Part shown: positions 37,169 to 46,500 of the stretch, piece after piece
How the letters are laid out: every line of letters begins with the position of its first letter
How positions within the stretch are numbered: the stretch's first letter is position 1
Assembly: GCF_019449565.1 (NCBI RefSeq)
Contig: NZ_JAGRPM010000027.1
Coordinates: forward strand, 1 to 64,000
Length of the DNA: 64,000 nt
Reading direction: 5' to 3'
From: Rhodoblastus sp.
GTDB taxonomy: Bacteria; Pseudomonadota; Alphaproteobacteria; Rhizobiales; Beijerinckiaceae
Notes under the pieces: model-generated
Told to the model about the DNA's origin: nothing
Database searches by the model: none
What the model saw: only the letters and a program-made list of their open reading frames with translations
Program-made: the position numbers and the translations under genes

Positions 37169-37600
37169 CTAACGCACATAGATTGTGATCTTCTTCGACA
37201 TGACGGGCGGCTTATGCGGGATGTGATTTTGATCCGCCAACAGCAGTTGCAGTGTGTGTGGCCCCGGAGGCAACGTCAACACAACTTCCGTTTGTCCATT
37301 GCCAAGGTGAATGTGATTGTAATCCGATGGAATGGGCTTGGTGAGGTCGACCATATCCGTATCGACCAGCAGATGATGATGTCCCGTGTTGGGCTTGTCG
37401 ACGCCCGCTGGCGCTACGCCCATTTCCTTCAGGCCGATGCGGACGGTGAAACGCTGCGGCACATGAATGCCGTCGAGCGGATAATGGAAATAGGCGATCG
37501 CTCCCGGTGGGGACGGCGTTTCCGCGACGGCGTTCAGGGCCGGGCAGGCGTAAAAAGCTGCGACGCCCATCGCGACTGCTGCAATTCTTGGCAAGTTCAT
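37169..37600 (-). CDS. Exported DUF4399 protein, single domain
   Basis: A 143-residue periplasmic protein with a signal peptide and CAGGAG eight bases before its ATG. It carries one DUF4399 domain with the histidine-rich marks NTGHHHLLVD, YNHIHLGNGQTE, PPGPHTLQLLLAD and HIPHKPPVMS. The clustered histidines could bind a metal such as copper, which is inference. It lies 35 bases after the three-domain DUF4399 gene and just before the FGE-like gene on the same strand. Confidence 0.9.
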   Translation of the reverse strand: MNLPRIAAVAMGVAAFYACPALNAVAETPSPPGAIAYFHYPLDGIHVPQRFTVRIGLKEMGVAPAGVDKPNTGHHHLLVDTDMVDLTKPIPSDYNHIHLGNGQTEVVLTLPPGPHTLQLLLADQNHIPHKPPVMSKKITIYVR

Positions 37601-37635
37601 GAAATTGGCTCCTGAACCGGGGCGGCGGCCAGAAA

Positions 37636-38877
37636 TTATCTCCGCCGATATTTTTTGTGCTTTGGCCCCATGACAATCACTTCGATCCGTTCCGACACGA
37701 CCGGCGGGTCATGCGGGACATGCCGATAGTCGCCGAGGACCAGTTGGAGCGCATGTTTGCCTGGCTTCAGTGTGATCTTCTTCTCGGTTTGGCCGGCCCC
37801 GAAGTGCAAATGATTGAGGTCGCTGGGGATCGCCTGGTCGAGCGCAGGCGGCGGCGCGTCAATCAAAAGGTGATGATGGCCGGTGTTCGCCTTGTTCACG
37901 CCCGCGGGCGCAACGCCCATGTTGCGCAATCCGAAACGGATGGTCGATGACGGGTAAATTGTTTCGCCATTCCTCGGATAGATGAAATAGACGGCGGCGT
38001 CCGGGGGCGAGGGCGTCCGCCCTGCGTCCGTTGGCGATGCGCCCGCGGCATGGCCTTCGTCGGCGGCAATGACGTGAATGACCTTGGACATGACCGGCGG
38101 GTCATGAGGCACATGCTGGTAGTCGCCCAGCAGCAATTGCAGCGTATGGGGCCCAGGCGCGAGGGTCAGCGTCGTTTCAGTCTGCGCACGGCCAAAATGC
38201 ATGTAATTAAGATCGCTCGGGATCTCGCGATCGAGCGGCGGCAGCGGCGCATCGATGATGAGATGATGGTGGCCGGTTCCCGGCGCATCCGTTCCCGCCG
38301 GCGCCAAGCCGATGCCGGCGATGCCGAATTTCACGACGGATTTGGTCGGAATTTTCGCGCCATCTTCGAGCCCGACGAAAAAGACGCTGGCGTTGGGCGG
38401 CGAGGGCGTGCGCGCTTTCTCGACGGAGGCGGCGTCGACATGCACATGCAGAACTTCCGACGCCACGGGCGGATCATGCGGGAAATGGGCCCCATCGCCG
38501 AGCAGGAGCTGCAAGGTATGATCGCCGGCTGGAAGGATGATTTCGCCTTCCGATTGCCCCCGGCCGAAATGCAGGTGGTTCGGATCGCTCGGGATCGGCG
38601 CGTCCAGCGACGGCAGGGGGCTGTCGATCAGCACATGGTGGTGGCCGGAGTTGGGCTTGTCTGTTCCAGCGGGTGAAATCTCGATGTTTTCCGCGCCAAA
38701 ATGAACTGTGAAATGCGACGGAACTGTCGCTCCGTCGGCAATGCCGGTGAAGAATACTTTGGCGTTCGGAGGAGCGTGTTCGCGCTTGTGCTGCTGTTCT
38801 TGCGCGAGCGCAAGAAAACCCGGAAAAAACAGGCAAATGACGCAAATGAAACTACGCATTAAATGAGGTCTGAGCAT
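37636..38877 (-). CDS. Exported protein with three tandem DUF4399 domains
   Basis: A 413-residue protein with a signal peptide (SFICVICLFFPGFLALAQ). GAGGGA lies five bases before the ATG at 38877. Three DUF4399 domains follow at about residues 36-150, 155-270 and 285-405. Each has GHHHxLID, an HFGxxQ(S/T)E block, an HTLQLLLGD or HALQLVLGD block and HxPHDPPV. The copies differ enough that they are not recent duplications at DNA level. The linkers are rich in TPSPP. Secreted or periplasmic, function unknown; the repeated histidine clusters suggest metal binding. Confidence 0.92.
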   Translation of the reverse strand: MLRPHLMRSFICVICLFFPGFLALAQEQQHKREHAPPNAKVFFTGIADGATVPSHFTVHFGAENIEISPAGTDKPNSGHHHVLIDSPLPSLDAPIPSDPNHLHFGRGQSEGEIILPAGDHTLQLLLGDGAHFPHDPPVASEVLHVHVDAASVEKARTPSPPNASVFFVGLEDGAKIPTKSVVKFGIAGIGLAPAGTDAPGTGHHHLIIDAPLPPLDREIPSDLNYMHFGRAQTETTLTLAPGPHTLQLLLGDYQHVPHDPPVMSKVIHVIAADEGHAAGASPTDAGRTPSPPDAAVYFIYPRNGETIYPSSTIRFGLRNMGVAPAGVNKANTGHHHLLIDAPPPALDQAIPSDLNHLHFGAGQTEKKITLKPGKHALQLVLGDYRHVPHDPPVVSERIEVIVMGPKHKKYRRR

Positions 38878-38886
38878 ATCATTCCC

Positions 38887-38988
38887 TCATTGAAAAGTAA
38901 GTCCGAGTACAAGCAAAATGATAATCAAACCGAGCGAAAACACAATGAAAAACGATGTTGTTAGCGCGGCTTGAAGCCCCTGCGCCAC
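38887..38988 (-). CDS. Possible 33-residue hydrophobic membrane peptide
   Basis: A short frame from a GTG at 38988 to TGA at 38887 encodes a peptide starting VAQGLQAALTTSFFIVFS and ending in a hydrophobic run, that is, one likely transmembrane helix. An in-frame TGA four codons upstream excludes a longer form. It fills most of the gap between the NlpC/P60 gene and the DUF4399 gene on the same strand, ending nine bases before the next start. There is no good ribosome site, so this is a candidate only. Confidence 0.35.
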   Translation of the reverse strand: MAQGLQAALTTSFFIVFSLGLIIILLVLGLTFQ

Positions 38989-39012
38989 TATTCGCGATCA
39001 CGAATTCGTCAT

Positions 39013-40725
39013 TTACCGTCCCTTTGTCTTGCCCTGTGGCGTCATGGCGTCGAGTTTCGAGGCGTCGGTCGCAGCGGATGTATCGGCCATCAGCCCGCGA
39101 TAGCGCACCGGCGCATAGCCGCGGGCGAGAAGCGACCCCAATGGATAGACATTGCGGCAGACCTTGCCATTGCAGCCGCCGGTCGATGATTCCAGCACCT
39201 CAGCCTTCTTGTCGGGCGTGAAGCGCACGAACAGCATGACATGCGAGCCCGGCTTGTTCAGCGCATCGCCGGGCAGCATGTCCCAGCCGCTGGGCAATTG
39301 CCGGGTGATCGCCGGAATGGCGATGGTGGTGAAATGCGTCGATAGCCCCCAGGCCGCGCTGACGAAGGCCGAACAATCCACGCCCGCGACGTCGGGGCGC
39401 GGATCGTTGCGCGTGCAGACGTTTCCGGCCAGCTTCCCTCGCCCGATCGACGACGCGAAACTGGCCAGGCTGCCGTGGCACCCCCAGCAATAGGGCACGC
39501 CGACGACCTGCTGATTGACCTTCCCATGCAAATAGCCCGGGCGGCGGATGCGATTGAAGCCGGAACAGGACGTATCGGGGTCGTTCCCATAAGAGGATGG
39601 ATTGACGCGCCAGCGCACATTGGCGAACTCCATGCCGGTCTGAATAACCTGCTCGCGCGACAGCGGCCTGACGCCCGCATGGGCCGCCTTGAGCTTCGGA
39701 ACGTCGGTAAGGTCGAAGCCGGCGCTTCCTCCGCCGCCCAGATCGATGATCTTGCCTTTGGAAATCTGCCGAAACCCGACGCCGAGCACGTCGCTCGCGC
39801 CTTTTCTGTTGCGGAGAAAATAGACGTCGCCGTCCGGCGAGATCGCCACGAAACGGCGGGACAGGCCGACATTTTGCGTCAGCGGCAATTCATAGACGCC
39901 CTCGATCCGGCCGGTGGGCGAAAATCGTGCGACGAAAACATTCGGCGCATCCGATCCAACGGCCGGAATATTTTCCGCAAAGACGAAAAACCGTCCCTGT
40001 CGGTCTATGTCGAGCAATTCAACCGCGCCGAGACGGTCGCGCACTTGAAGCTCCAACCGTCCCAGAGACTCGGCCGCCTTGCGCGGAGCGACTTCGATCC
40101 TCACGCCGGAATCGCCGCCCAGCGCCGAGAAACTGGCGACGACGGGGCCGCGTCCATGTGAGGCGATGACCTGCTTGTTGCGATCGGTCGATTGCAGGCT
40201 GCGCGGCGCGCCCGACGTGGGGTCGGGCGCGTCGGCCAGATCCGTCGAGCCCATTTGCGCGAAGGTGGATGTGATCGCTTCATCCGGCGGTTCGGCGGAG
40301 CGGGTGATCGACAGCCCTCGAACAGGCGCATCCTCGCGGCCCGTCGCCTGCAAGGTGACGACCTTCCCGTCCCAGACATGAATATCGCCGTCGGACACGA
40401 TGAGATCCGTCGGCGCAACGCCTTCGGGAAGCTCCAGAGACTGCGGCTTGTCTTCCGGTCGGGCCGGGTCGAATTTCAGCACCCGGCCGTTCAACTGGTC
40501 GAGAAGGTAGATCTCCCCGCTGTCGCCGGCATAAATCGCCTGCGGCCCTTCCAGTTCGGCGTCATCGCCGGCATCGGCGGACAAGCCGACGCTCCCCTGG
40601 TCGGCGCCGCTGCCGAAACTCTTGGCGACGCTCACCTGACAATGGCCCGGCGATGCGATCGCCGCCATAGCCAAGGTCGCCATCGGCAAGAGCGAAAGGC
40701 AAATGTCTCGCGGAGAAAACGGCAT
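39013..40725 (-). CDS. Exported beta-propeller fused to an NlpC/P60-like peptidase domain
   Basis: A 570-residue protein with a signal peptide (LLPMATLAMAAIASPGHC). Residues 45-350 form a repeated beta architecture like an NHL/quinoprotein propeller (AGDSGEIYLLDQLNGRVLKFDP, AISPDGDVYFLRNRKG). The C-terminal domain resembles NlpC/P60: VPYCWGCHG, then VDCSAFVSAAWG with candidate nucleophile Cys451, and LPGDALNKPGSHVMLFV with candidate His495. NlpC/P60 enzymes cut peptidoglycan peptides or related amide bonds. Extra cysteines around the active site are unusual. It is the first gene of the minus-strand accessory block. Confidence 0.8.
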   Translation of the reverse strand: MPFSPRDICLSLLPMATLAMAAIASPGHCQVSVAKSFGSGADQGSVGLSADAGDDAELEGPQAIYAGDSGEIYLLDQLNGRVLKFDPARPEDKPQSLELPEGVAPTDLIVSDGDIHVWDGKVVTLQATGREDAPVRGLSITRSAEPPDEAITSTFAQMGSTDLADAPDPTSGAPRSLQSTDRNKQVIASHGRGPVVASFSALGGDSGVRIEVAPRKAAESLGRLELQVRDRLGAVELLDIDRQGRFFVFAENIPAVGSDAPNVFVARFSPTGRIEGVYELPLTQNVGLSRRFVAISPDGDVYFLRNRKGASDVLGVGFRQISKGKIIDLGGGGSAGFDLTDVPKLKAAHAGVRPLSREQVIQTGMEFANVRWRVNPSSYGNDPDTSCSGFNRIRRPGYLHGKVNQQVVGVPYCWGCHGSLASFASSIGRGKLAGNVCTRNDPRPDVAGVDCSAFVSAAWGLSTHFTTIAIPAITRQLPSGWDMLPGDALNKPGSHVMLFVRFTPDKKAEVLESSTGGCNGKVCRNVYPLGSLLARGYAPVRYRGLMADTSAATDASKLDAMTPQGKTKGR

Positions 40726-40994
40726 GGCGACCTACCCGGGCTACCGACCGAACGCCGATAAGCTTGATCCTTCAGAAGCGGCGTTGCAAGAGCGCAGGTT
40801 CAAGGAGAGCTGGCTCGGCGCGCGTTGATCAGGCTGATCGAAGCTGGCGCGCTGCGCCGCCTGAGCCCGAAGAAGCGCCATAAATGCAATTGTAGCGATT
40901 TCGTTCCGCATTTCACGAAATTGCGTTGATTTTCGGGAACAAGACTCGCCATCCTACGGTTATTAAATACGGCAGAGCTTCCCCGGGGGATGGG

Positions 40995-41732
40995 ATGATT
41001 GGCAAATCGGGCATGTGGGGACCCGTGACCACATCGGGAGGCGCATTGATTTGCGCCGCGGTCCTGGCCGGGTGGTGGTTTGCCCGGACGCCGCACTCCA
41101 TTTCGGTCGCGCCCCCGCAACGGACTGAAAGTTTGGCGAGCCAGCCAGTTTCGGATCGGCCGCCAACGCCCCCGTCTGTGCCTGGCGCGGGAACCAGCGC
41201 GCCAGCAGAAAAATTGCCGGCGCTTCGTATCGACATCTTCCAGATTGCGCCGAATGGGGATGTTGTGGTGGCTGGTGCAGCTGCGCCTGGCGCGAAGGTC
41301 GCTCTGCTTGATGCCGGCGAAATTTTGCTGGAGACGCAGGCCGACCCGGCGACCGGCGAATTCGTCCTCCTGCCGCCGCGTCTCGGCGCCGGCGCGCATC
41401 GGTTGTCGCTGCGTGGCTCAACCTCCTCCAATAAAGCCGATATTCAGGAACGCGCCATGCAGGCGTTTTCGGTCGCGCCGCAAGTCAAGGTCTCGAACGC
41501 CCCTGGCTTGCCGCCTTCGGGCGCAGCCGCCGTCAAGACTGAACCGCGCGCGGCAGAAGCGGCGGCCGCGCCACGCGGGCAAGCGACAATCACGCGAGGC
41601 GATACGCTTTGGCGCCTCAGTCGCGACCGTCTCGGGCGGGGAGCGCTCTATCCGACAATCTATCAGGCCAATTCGGGGAAAATCCGGGATCCGAACCGAA
41701 TTTATCCCGACCAAATCCTGACGATTCCATAA
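40995..41732 (+). CDS. Membrane-anchored LysM-domain protein
   Basis: The protein is about 245 residues. The ATG at 40995 follows a G-rich GGGGGAT; the upstream in-frame codons add no recognisable sequence. One membrane segment near the start (SGGALICAAVLAGWWFA) is followed by a proline-rich region, a beta domain (IDIFQIAPNGDVVVAGAAAPG, an Ig-like repeat in part) and a C-terminal LysM domain ITRGDTLWRLSRDRLG..YPTIYQANSGKIRDPNRIYPDQ (in part). LysM binds peptidoglycan. It is divergent from the NlpC/P60 gene, so the two may share a promoter region. Confidence 0.85.
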   Translation: MIGKSGMWGPVTTSGGALICAAVLAGWWFARTPHSISVAPPQRTESLASQPVSDRPPTPPSVPGAGTSAPAEKLPALRIDIFQIAPNGDVVVAGAAAPGAKVALLDAGEILLETQADPATGEFVLLPPRLGAGAHRLSLRGSTSSNKADIQERAMQAFSVAPQVKVSNAPGLPPSGAAAVKTEPRAAEAAAAPRGQATITRGDTLWRLSRDRLGRGALYPTIYQANSGKIRDPNRIYPDQILTIP

Positions 41733-42063
41733 GCGCCAGATCATATTCGAGGTCTTAGCCTCCCTCGTCGTCGACGCCGTCCTCCAGTGGCTCAACCTTC
41801 AGATCGTCATCGCCGCGCCCCAGTGGAAGCGGTCGGCGGCATTGTTGACCCAAAAGGGAGCCTGCCTGCCGCGATCCTTGCGCCAATCCGAATTGATATA
41901 AATCAATTACAGGGTCAGAGATCCGTTCAAACTAGAGCGAGTTGATGGACTCAAGAACGTGGATGATCAAATAAAAAAACAATAATATCAATGATTCATG
42001 TTTGGCCCGTAGATGTGAAAGAGGATTCATCAGCACGAACCCTAATTGAGCGAGAGATACTCC
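41733..42063. other. AT-rich intergenic region with a FixK/FNR-type box
   Basis: About 330 bases without a convincing gene, more AT-rich than the surroundings, especially from 41880 on. It contains the perfect palindrome described separately at 41893-41906 and leads to a small gene at 42064. A frame on the minus strand across the second half overlaps that gene and looks like a shadow. Confidence 0.6.
41893..41906 (+). promoter_or_regulatory. FNR/FixK-type binding site
   Basis: TTGAT-ATAA-ATCAA is an exact match to the consensus TTGAT-N4-ATCAA bound by FNR, Anr and FixK. It extends to a 7-base dyad (AATTGAT...ATCAATT, 41891-41908). If it activates from the usual -41.5 position, transcription would begin near 41941, about 120 bases before the small gene at 42064. 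This suggests oxygen-controlled expression. Confidence 0.6.
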
Positions 42064-42336
42064 ATGTTGAAGATTGTGCAGTCTGATGATCGTAATAACA
42101 AGGTTGGCGATGAAGTTCTGATTCACGTTCGTCATTTGGCAGGCGGGCAAGTCATGACGATCGATAAATGCCCTCCTCAACTGACCGCACAGGAATGGCG
42201 CACTCTGCTCCTCAATGAGGCGGGCGCTTATTATCAGACCTTTGCCGGCGCTCGCGGCTTTTTCCGTCTGCCGCGCAATGTCTATGACGCCCTTGTCGCC
42301 AATCTGATGCCGGTGGCCGCCGAAGCGGCTGAATAA
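42064..42336 (+). CDS. Small unknown protein, probably oxygen-regulated
   Basis: A 90-residue protein starting MLKIVQSDDRNNKVGDEVLI. An in-frame TTG at 42046 is less likely than the ATG at 42064. The sequence has a short beta start, then HLAGGQVMTIDKCPPQLTAQEW and a helical YYQTFAGARGFFRLPRNVYDALV. No signal peptide or membrane segment and no family I recognise. A FixK/FNR-type box lies upstream and a strong hairpin terminator downstream, so it appears to be a single-gene transcript. Confidence 0.75.
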   Translation: MLKIVQSDDRNNKVGDEVLIHVRHLAGGQVMTIDKCPPQLTAQEWRTLLLNEAGAYYQTFAGARGFFRLPRNVYDALVANLMPVAAEAAE

Positions 42337-42359
42337 GACAGCGCAAATTTCGTATCAAG

Positions 42360-42390
42360 AACGCCCGCCACATTGCTGTGGCGGGCGTTT
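42360..42390 (+). terminator. Rho-independent terminator after the 90-residue gene
   Basis: AACGCCCGCCAC (42360-42371) and GTGGCGGGCGTT (42378-42389) form a perfect 12-base stem with a six-base loop, followed by TCCTTT. It lies 24 bases after the stop at 42336 and, being symmetric, may also stop transcripts arriving from the minus-strand efflux genes. Confidence 0.85.
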
Positions 42391-42427
42391 CCTTTCGGAT
42401 GAACAGACGAAATTCGCCGCCGCGCCT

Positions 42428-43561
42428 TTACGAATGGGGCAGGGGCTTGACCGGCATCCCGGGGCCGATCTTCTGCAGATTGCCGACAATGACCTGATCG
42501 CCCTCGACGACGCCCTTTTCGATCGACACGAGGCCCTCATGAGCCGCGCCGAGCGAAACGATCCGCTGTTCGACGGTATTGTCCTTGCTGACGACATAGA
42601 GAAATTTGCCAAGCTGGCTCGATCCGAGCGCAGCTTGCGGAACCATCAGCGCGTCAGGATCGTCGCGCAAATACAGCCTGATGCGGACATATTGGCCCGG
42701 AAGCAGCGAGAAGTCGTGATTGTCGATCATGGCCCTGGCGGTGATCGTGCCCGTTGACTGATCGACGATATTGTTCAGGAAGCTCAGCTTGCCCGGATGG
42801 CTCGATTGCGCCTGGCCCGCAACGAAGATCTCCGCCTTGACTGGCCCCGCCTTGCGCGCCTCTTCAATGGCGACGAGATCGGTCTCGCTCGGATTGAATG
42901 TCACGTAAATGGGATCGAGCTGCACCAGGGTGTTGAGCACCGTGCCGCCAACGCTGACCATCGTGCCGATGGCCGCCTGATTGCGGCCGATGCGACCCGA
43001 AAAGGGCGCGCGGATTTCGGTATATTCCAGATTGAGCTGCGCGGCCCGGACAGCGGCCTTGCTCGCGGAGAGCGCTGCCGTGGCTTGCTGGAGCGAGCTC
43101 TGGCGCTGATCGAGCGAATCCTTGGCCAGGAAGCCGGTTTGCGCCAGCTTGCCGCCGCGATCGAGATTGGCGCGCGCGTAATCAAGCGCCGCGCTCTCGC
43201 GCTGGGCTTGCGCCTGCGCCTGATCGAGCGCCGCCTGATAGTCGCGCGGGTCGATCTTGTAGAGCAGGTCTCCCGCTTTCACATCGGCGCCGTCGGCGGC
43301 GACCTGCTGCATCAGATAGCCCGCGACCCTGGTCTGCAAGGTGACGTTCTGGAGGGACTCCGTGCGCGCCGAATAATCGAGCGTGACTGGAATCGCCTTT
43401 CTCACGACCGGCGAAACCGGGACGGGCATAGCCGGCATGGGCGCCGCCGCATGGGCTTCGCCCTCGCCCAGTTTTCCGCCCGGATGAATGACCAGGACCG
43501 AAAGACCGGCGCCGGCCGCGATGAGCGCCAATGCGCCCGGAATGAGCTTTTGAGCCTTCAC
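42428..43561 (-). CDS. RND efflux periplasmic adaptor (membrane fusion protein)
   Basis: A 377-residue AcrA/MexA-type protein that joins the inner-membrane pump to an outer-membrane channel. GGAGGT precedes the GTG at 43561. An N-terminal signal anchor (LIPGALALIAAGAGLSVLVI) is followed by the lipoyl half (QTRVAGYLMQQVAADGADVKAGDLLYKIDP, in part), a helical hairpin with LAKDSLDQRQSS, then LEYTEIRAPFSGRIGR and the beta-barrel and membrane-proximal parts (NDIV-like QSTGTITARA). There is no lipobox cysteine. It follows the permease by 13 bases; no TolC-type gene is near. Confidence 0.95.
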   Translation of the reverse strand: MKAQKLIPGALALIAAGAGLSVLVIHPGGKLGEGEAHAAAPMPAMPVPVSPVVRKAIPVTLDYSARTESLQNVTLQTRVAGYLMQQVAADGADVKAGDLLYKIDPRDYQAALDQAQAQAQRESAALDYARANLDRGGKLAQTGFLAKDSLDQRQSSLQQATAALSASKAAVRAAQLNLEYTEIRAPFSGRIGRNQAAIGTMVSVGGTVLNTLVQLDPIYVTFNPSETDLVAIEEARKAGPVKAEIFVAGQAQSSHPGKLSFLNNIVDQSTGTITARAMIDNHDFSLLPGQYVRIRLYLRDDPDALMVPQAALGSSQLGKFLYVVSKDNTVEQRIVSLGAAHEGLVSIEKGVVEGDQVIVGNLQKIGPGMPVKPLPHS

Positions 43562-43574
43562 GTTGACCTCCAGA

Positions 43575-46500
43575 TTATTCTGCGGCGCTGGGCCGGGGAT
43601 GATGTTCGCCCTGGTGTTGTTCGCCTTCTTGGGCGGAGCTTTGGGCGCCGCGCTCGCGCAGGCGCTCGATCATGTAGTAAAAGACCGGCACGAAGAGCAG
43701 CGTCAGGATCGTTGCCGCCAGCATGCCGCCGAAGACCGTCGTGCCGATCGACTGCCGGCTCGCCGCGCCCGCGCCCGTCGCGACCATCAGCGGCGTGACG
43801 CCGAGGATGAAGGCGAAGGCGGTCATCAGGATCGGACGCAGGCGCAGCCGTCCCGCCTCCATCGCCGCATCGATGATTTCGAGACCCTCCTCGCGGCGCC
43901 GCCGCGCGAATTCGACGATCAGAATGGCGTTCTTCGCCGCGAGGCCGATCAGCATGACGAAGCCGATCTGCGAATAGACGTCGATCTGCAATTGTCGCGT
44001 CCAGATCGCCAGCACCGCGCCGAGCAGCGCCAGAGGCACCGCCATCAGGACGATGAACGGCATGGTCCAGCTTTCATATTGCGCGGCGAGAATCAGGAAC
44101 ACGAAGACGATCGCCAGCCCGAAAATTAGCGAGGCCATCGAGCCGGCCTTCAGTTCCTGCAGCGTCACGCCCGTCCATTCATAGGAATAGTCGCGCGGCA
44201 GAACCGCCGCCGCCACGCGTTGCATCGCCGCGACGGCTTGGCCGGAGCTGTAGCCCGGCGCGGCGCCGCCATTGATGAGCGCCGAGCCGTAATTGTTGTA
44301 ATGGGTCACGGTCTCCGGGCCGACAATGTTTTGCAGCGAGCCAAGCGTGGACAGCGGGACCATGCCGCCGGCGGCGTTACGCACATAGAAGCGAGAAATG
44401 TCAGTCGGATTGGCGCGAGCGTCCTTGTCGGCCTGCATGGTCACGCGGAAAGTGCGGCCAAACAGGTTGATGTCGTTCACATAGAGCGAGCCGAGATAAA
44501 TTTGCAGGGTGTTGAACACGTCAGGCAGGTTCAGCCCCAGCAGTTTCGCCTTGGTGCGGTCGAGGTCGTAATTATATTGCGGCGTCGACGTGCTGAAGGC
44601 CGAGAAAAGCTGCTGCGGATTGAGTTCGGGCTGCTTGCGCGCCTCCGCGAGAAGGGCTTGCGTCACATCGTTCAGCGCCTGCGCGCCGTGGCCCGTCAGA
44701 TCCTCGACCTGGAATTCGAATCCGCCCGTCGCGCCGAGACCGGGAATCGATGGAGGATCGAAGCTCAGCGCGATGGCGTCCGGAATCGAAAGCAGTTTCG
44801 GCCGCAGTTCGGCGACGAGCCGCGATGCGTTCTGTTCGGGCGGGCGCTCATCCCACGGCTTGAGAATGGCGAATTCGACCGCCGAATTGCTTTGCGCCGC
44901 ATTGGTCAGGAAGTTGAGGCCGCTGATCGCGCCGACGATCTCGACGCCGGGCGTGGCCTGCAATATGTCGCGGACCTGCCGGGCCACGGCGTCGGTGCGC
45001 TCCAGCGAGGCGCCGTCGGGCAACTGGACCACGACGAAGAAATAGCCTTGATCCTCCACCGGCAGGAAGGTGGACGGAATGGTCCGCCAGACCACGAAGG
45101 TTCCGGCGATCGAGGCCGCGAAAAGCGCGAGCATGGCCCAGCGCCACCGGATCAGCCGGCGCACCAGCTGGGCATAGGCGTTTTGCAGGCGCTCGAAACC
45201 GGCGTTGAACCAGCGGAACAGGATGAACTCGCCCGCCGGCCGGTGCTTCAGGAACACAGCGGCCAGCGCCGGGCTCAGCGTCAGCGAGTTAAATGCGGAA
45301 ATTCCGACCGAAATCGCGACGGTGAGGGCGAACTGGTTATAAAGCCGCCCGGCGACGCCGGGGATGAACGCCACCGGAATGAAGACCGCCATCAGCACGG
45401 CGGTGGTGGCGATGATCGGTCCCGTAACCTCAGCCATGGCCTTGCGGACGGCCTGTAGGGGCGGGAGCCCGGCCTCGAGCTGACGCTCGACATTTTCCAC
45501 CACCACGATGGCGTCGTCCACGACGAGGCCGATGGCCAGAACCATGCCGAGCAGGCTCAGCATGTTCAGCGAGAAGCCCAGCATCTGCATCACCACGAGC
45601 GTGGCGATCAACGAGACGGGAATGGCGATGGTCGGGATGAGCGTCGCGCGCCAGCTTTGCAGGAAGACGAAGACGACCGCGACGACAAGGACCAGCGCTT
45701 CGCCCAGAGTGATCAGCACGTCATGCATGGCCGCCGCGACAAAGCGCGTCGTATCGTAATGCATGGCGTAGGCGATCCCCTTCGGGAAACGCTTCGACAA
45801 TTGCTGCATCTCGTCCTGCACGCTTTTTTGCAGGTCGAGGGCGTTGGTGCCCGGCATCTGGTACACGCCGAGCACGACGGTCGGCTCCCCGCCGAAAAAG
45901 GCGGTGGAGGAATATTGCAAGGCGCCAAGCTCGATGCGCGCGACGTCGCGCAGCCGCACGACCTTGCCCGCCGAAGGTTCAGCGCGCAGGACGATGTCGC
46001 CGAATTGTTCGGTATTGCCAAGGCGGCCGAGGGCGTTGACCTGCATTTCGAAAGCCGTGCCGGCGGGCGCGGGCGACTGGCCGATCTTGCCCGCCGCGAC
46101 TTGCACGTTCTGTTCGGCCAGGGCGCTCTGGACGTCGACGGCCGTGACGCCGAGATTGGCGAGCCGATCCGGATCGAGCCAAATGCGCATCGAATAGCGG
46201 CGTTCGCCGAAGATCTGGACGTCGCCCACGCCGGTCAGGCGCTTCAACGGATCGACGATTTGCAGTGAAGCGTAATTGCTCAAGGCGATCGGATCGACCG
46301 AGCCATCGGGCGATGTCAGGTTGACGATGAGAACGAAGTTCGGATTCTGCTTCTTGATCGTCACGCCGGCCTGGTTGACGATCGCCGGCAGCGACGAGGA
46401 CGCCTGCGAGACGCGGTTCTGCACATCGACCGCGGCGATCGCGAGCGAATAGCCGACCTTGAAGGTGATGGTAATGGTCGAGGAGCCGTCGTTCGAACTG

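Noticed and set aside
37630..38860. Possible recent DNA-level duplication of DUF4399 domains
   Set aside because: The copies share protein motifs, but the DNA between motifs differs widely, so the duplication is old.
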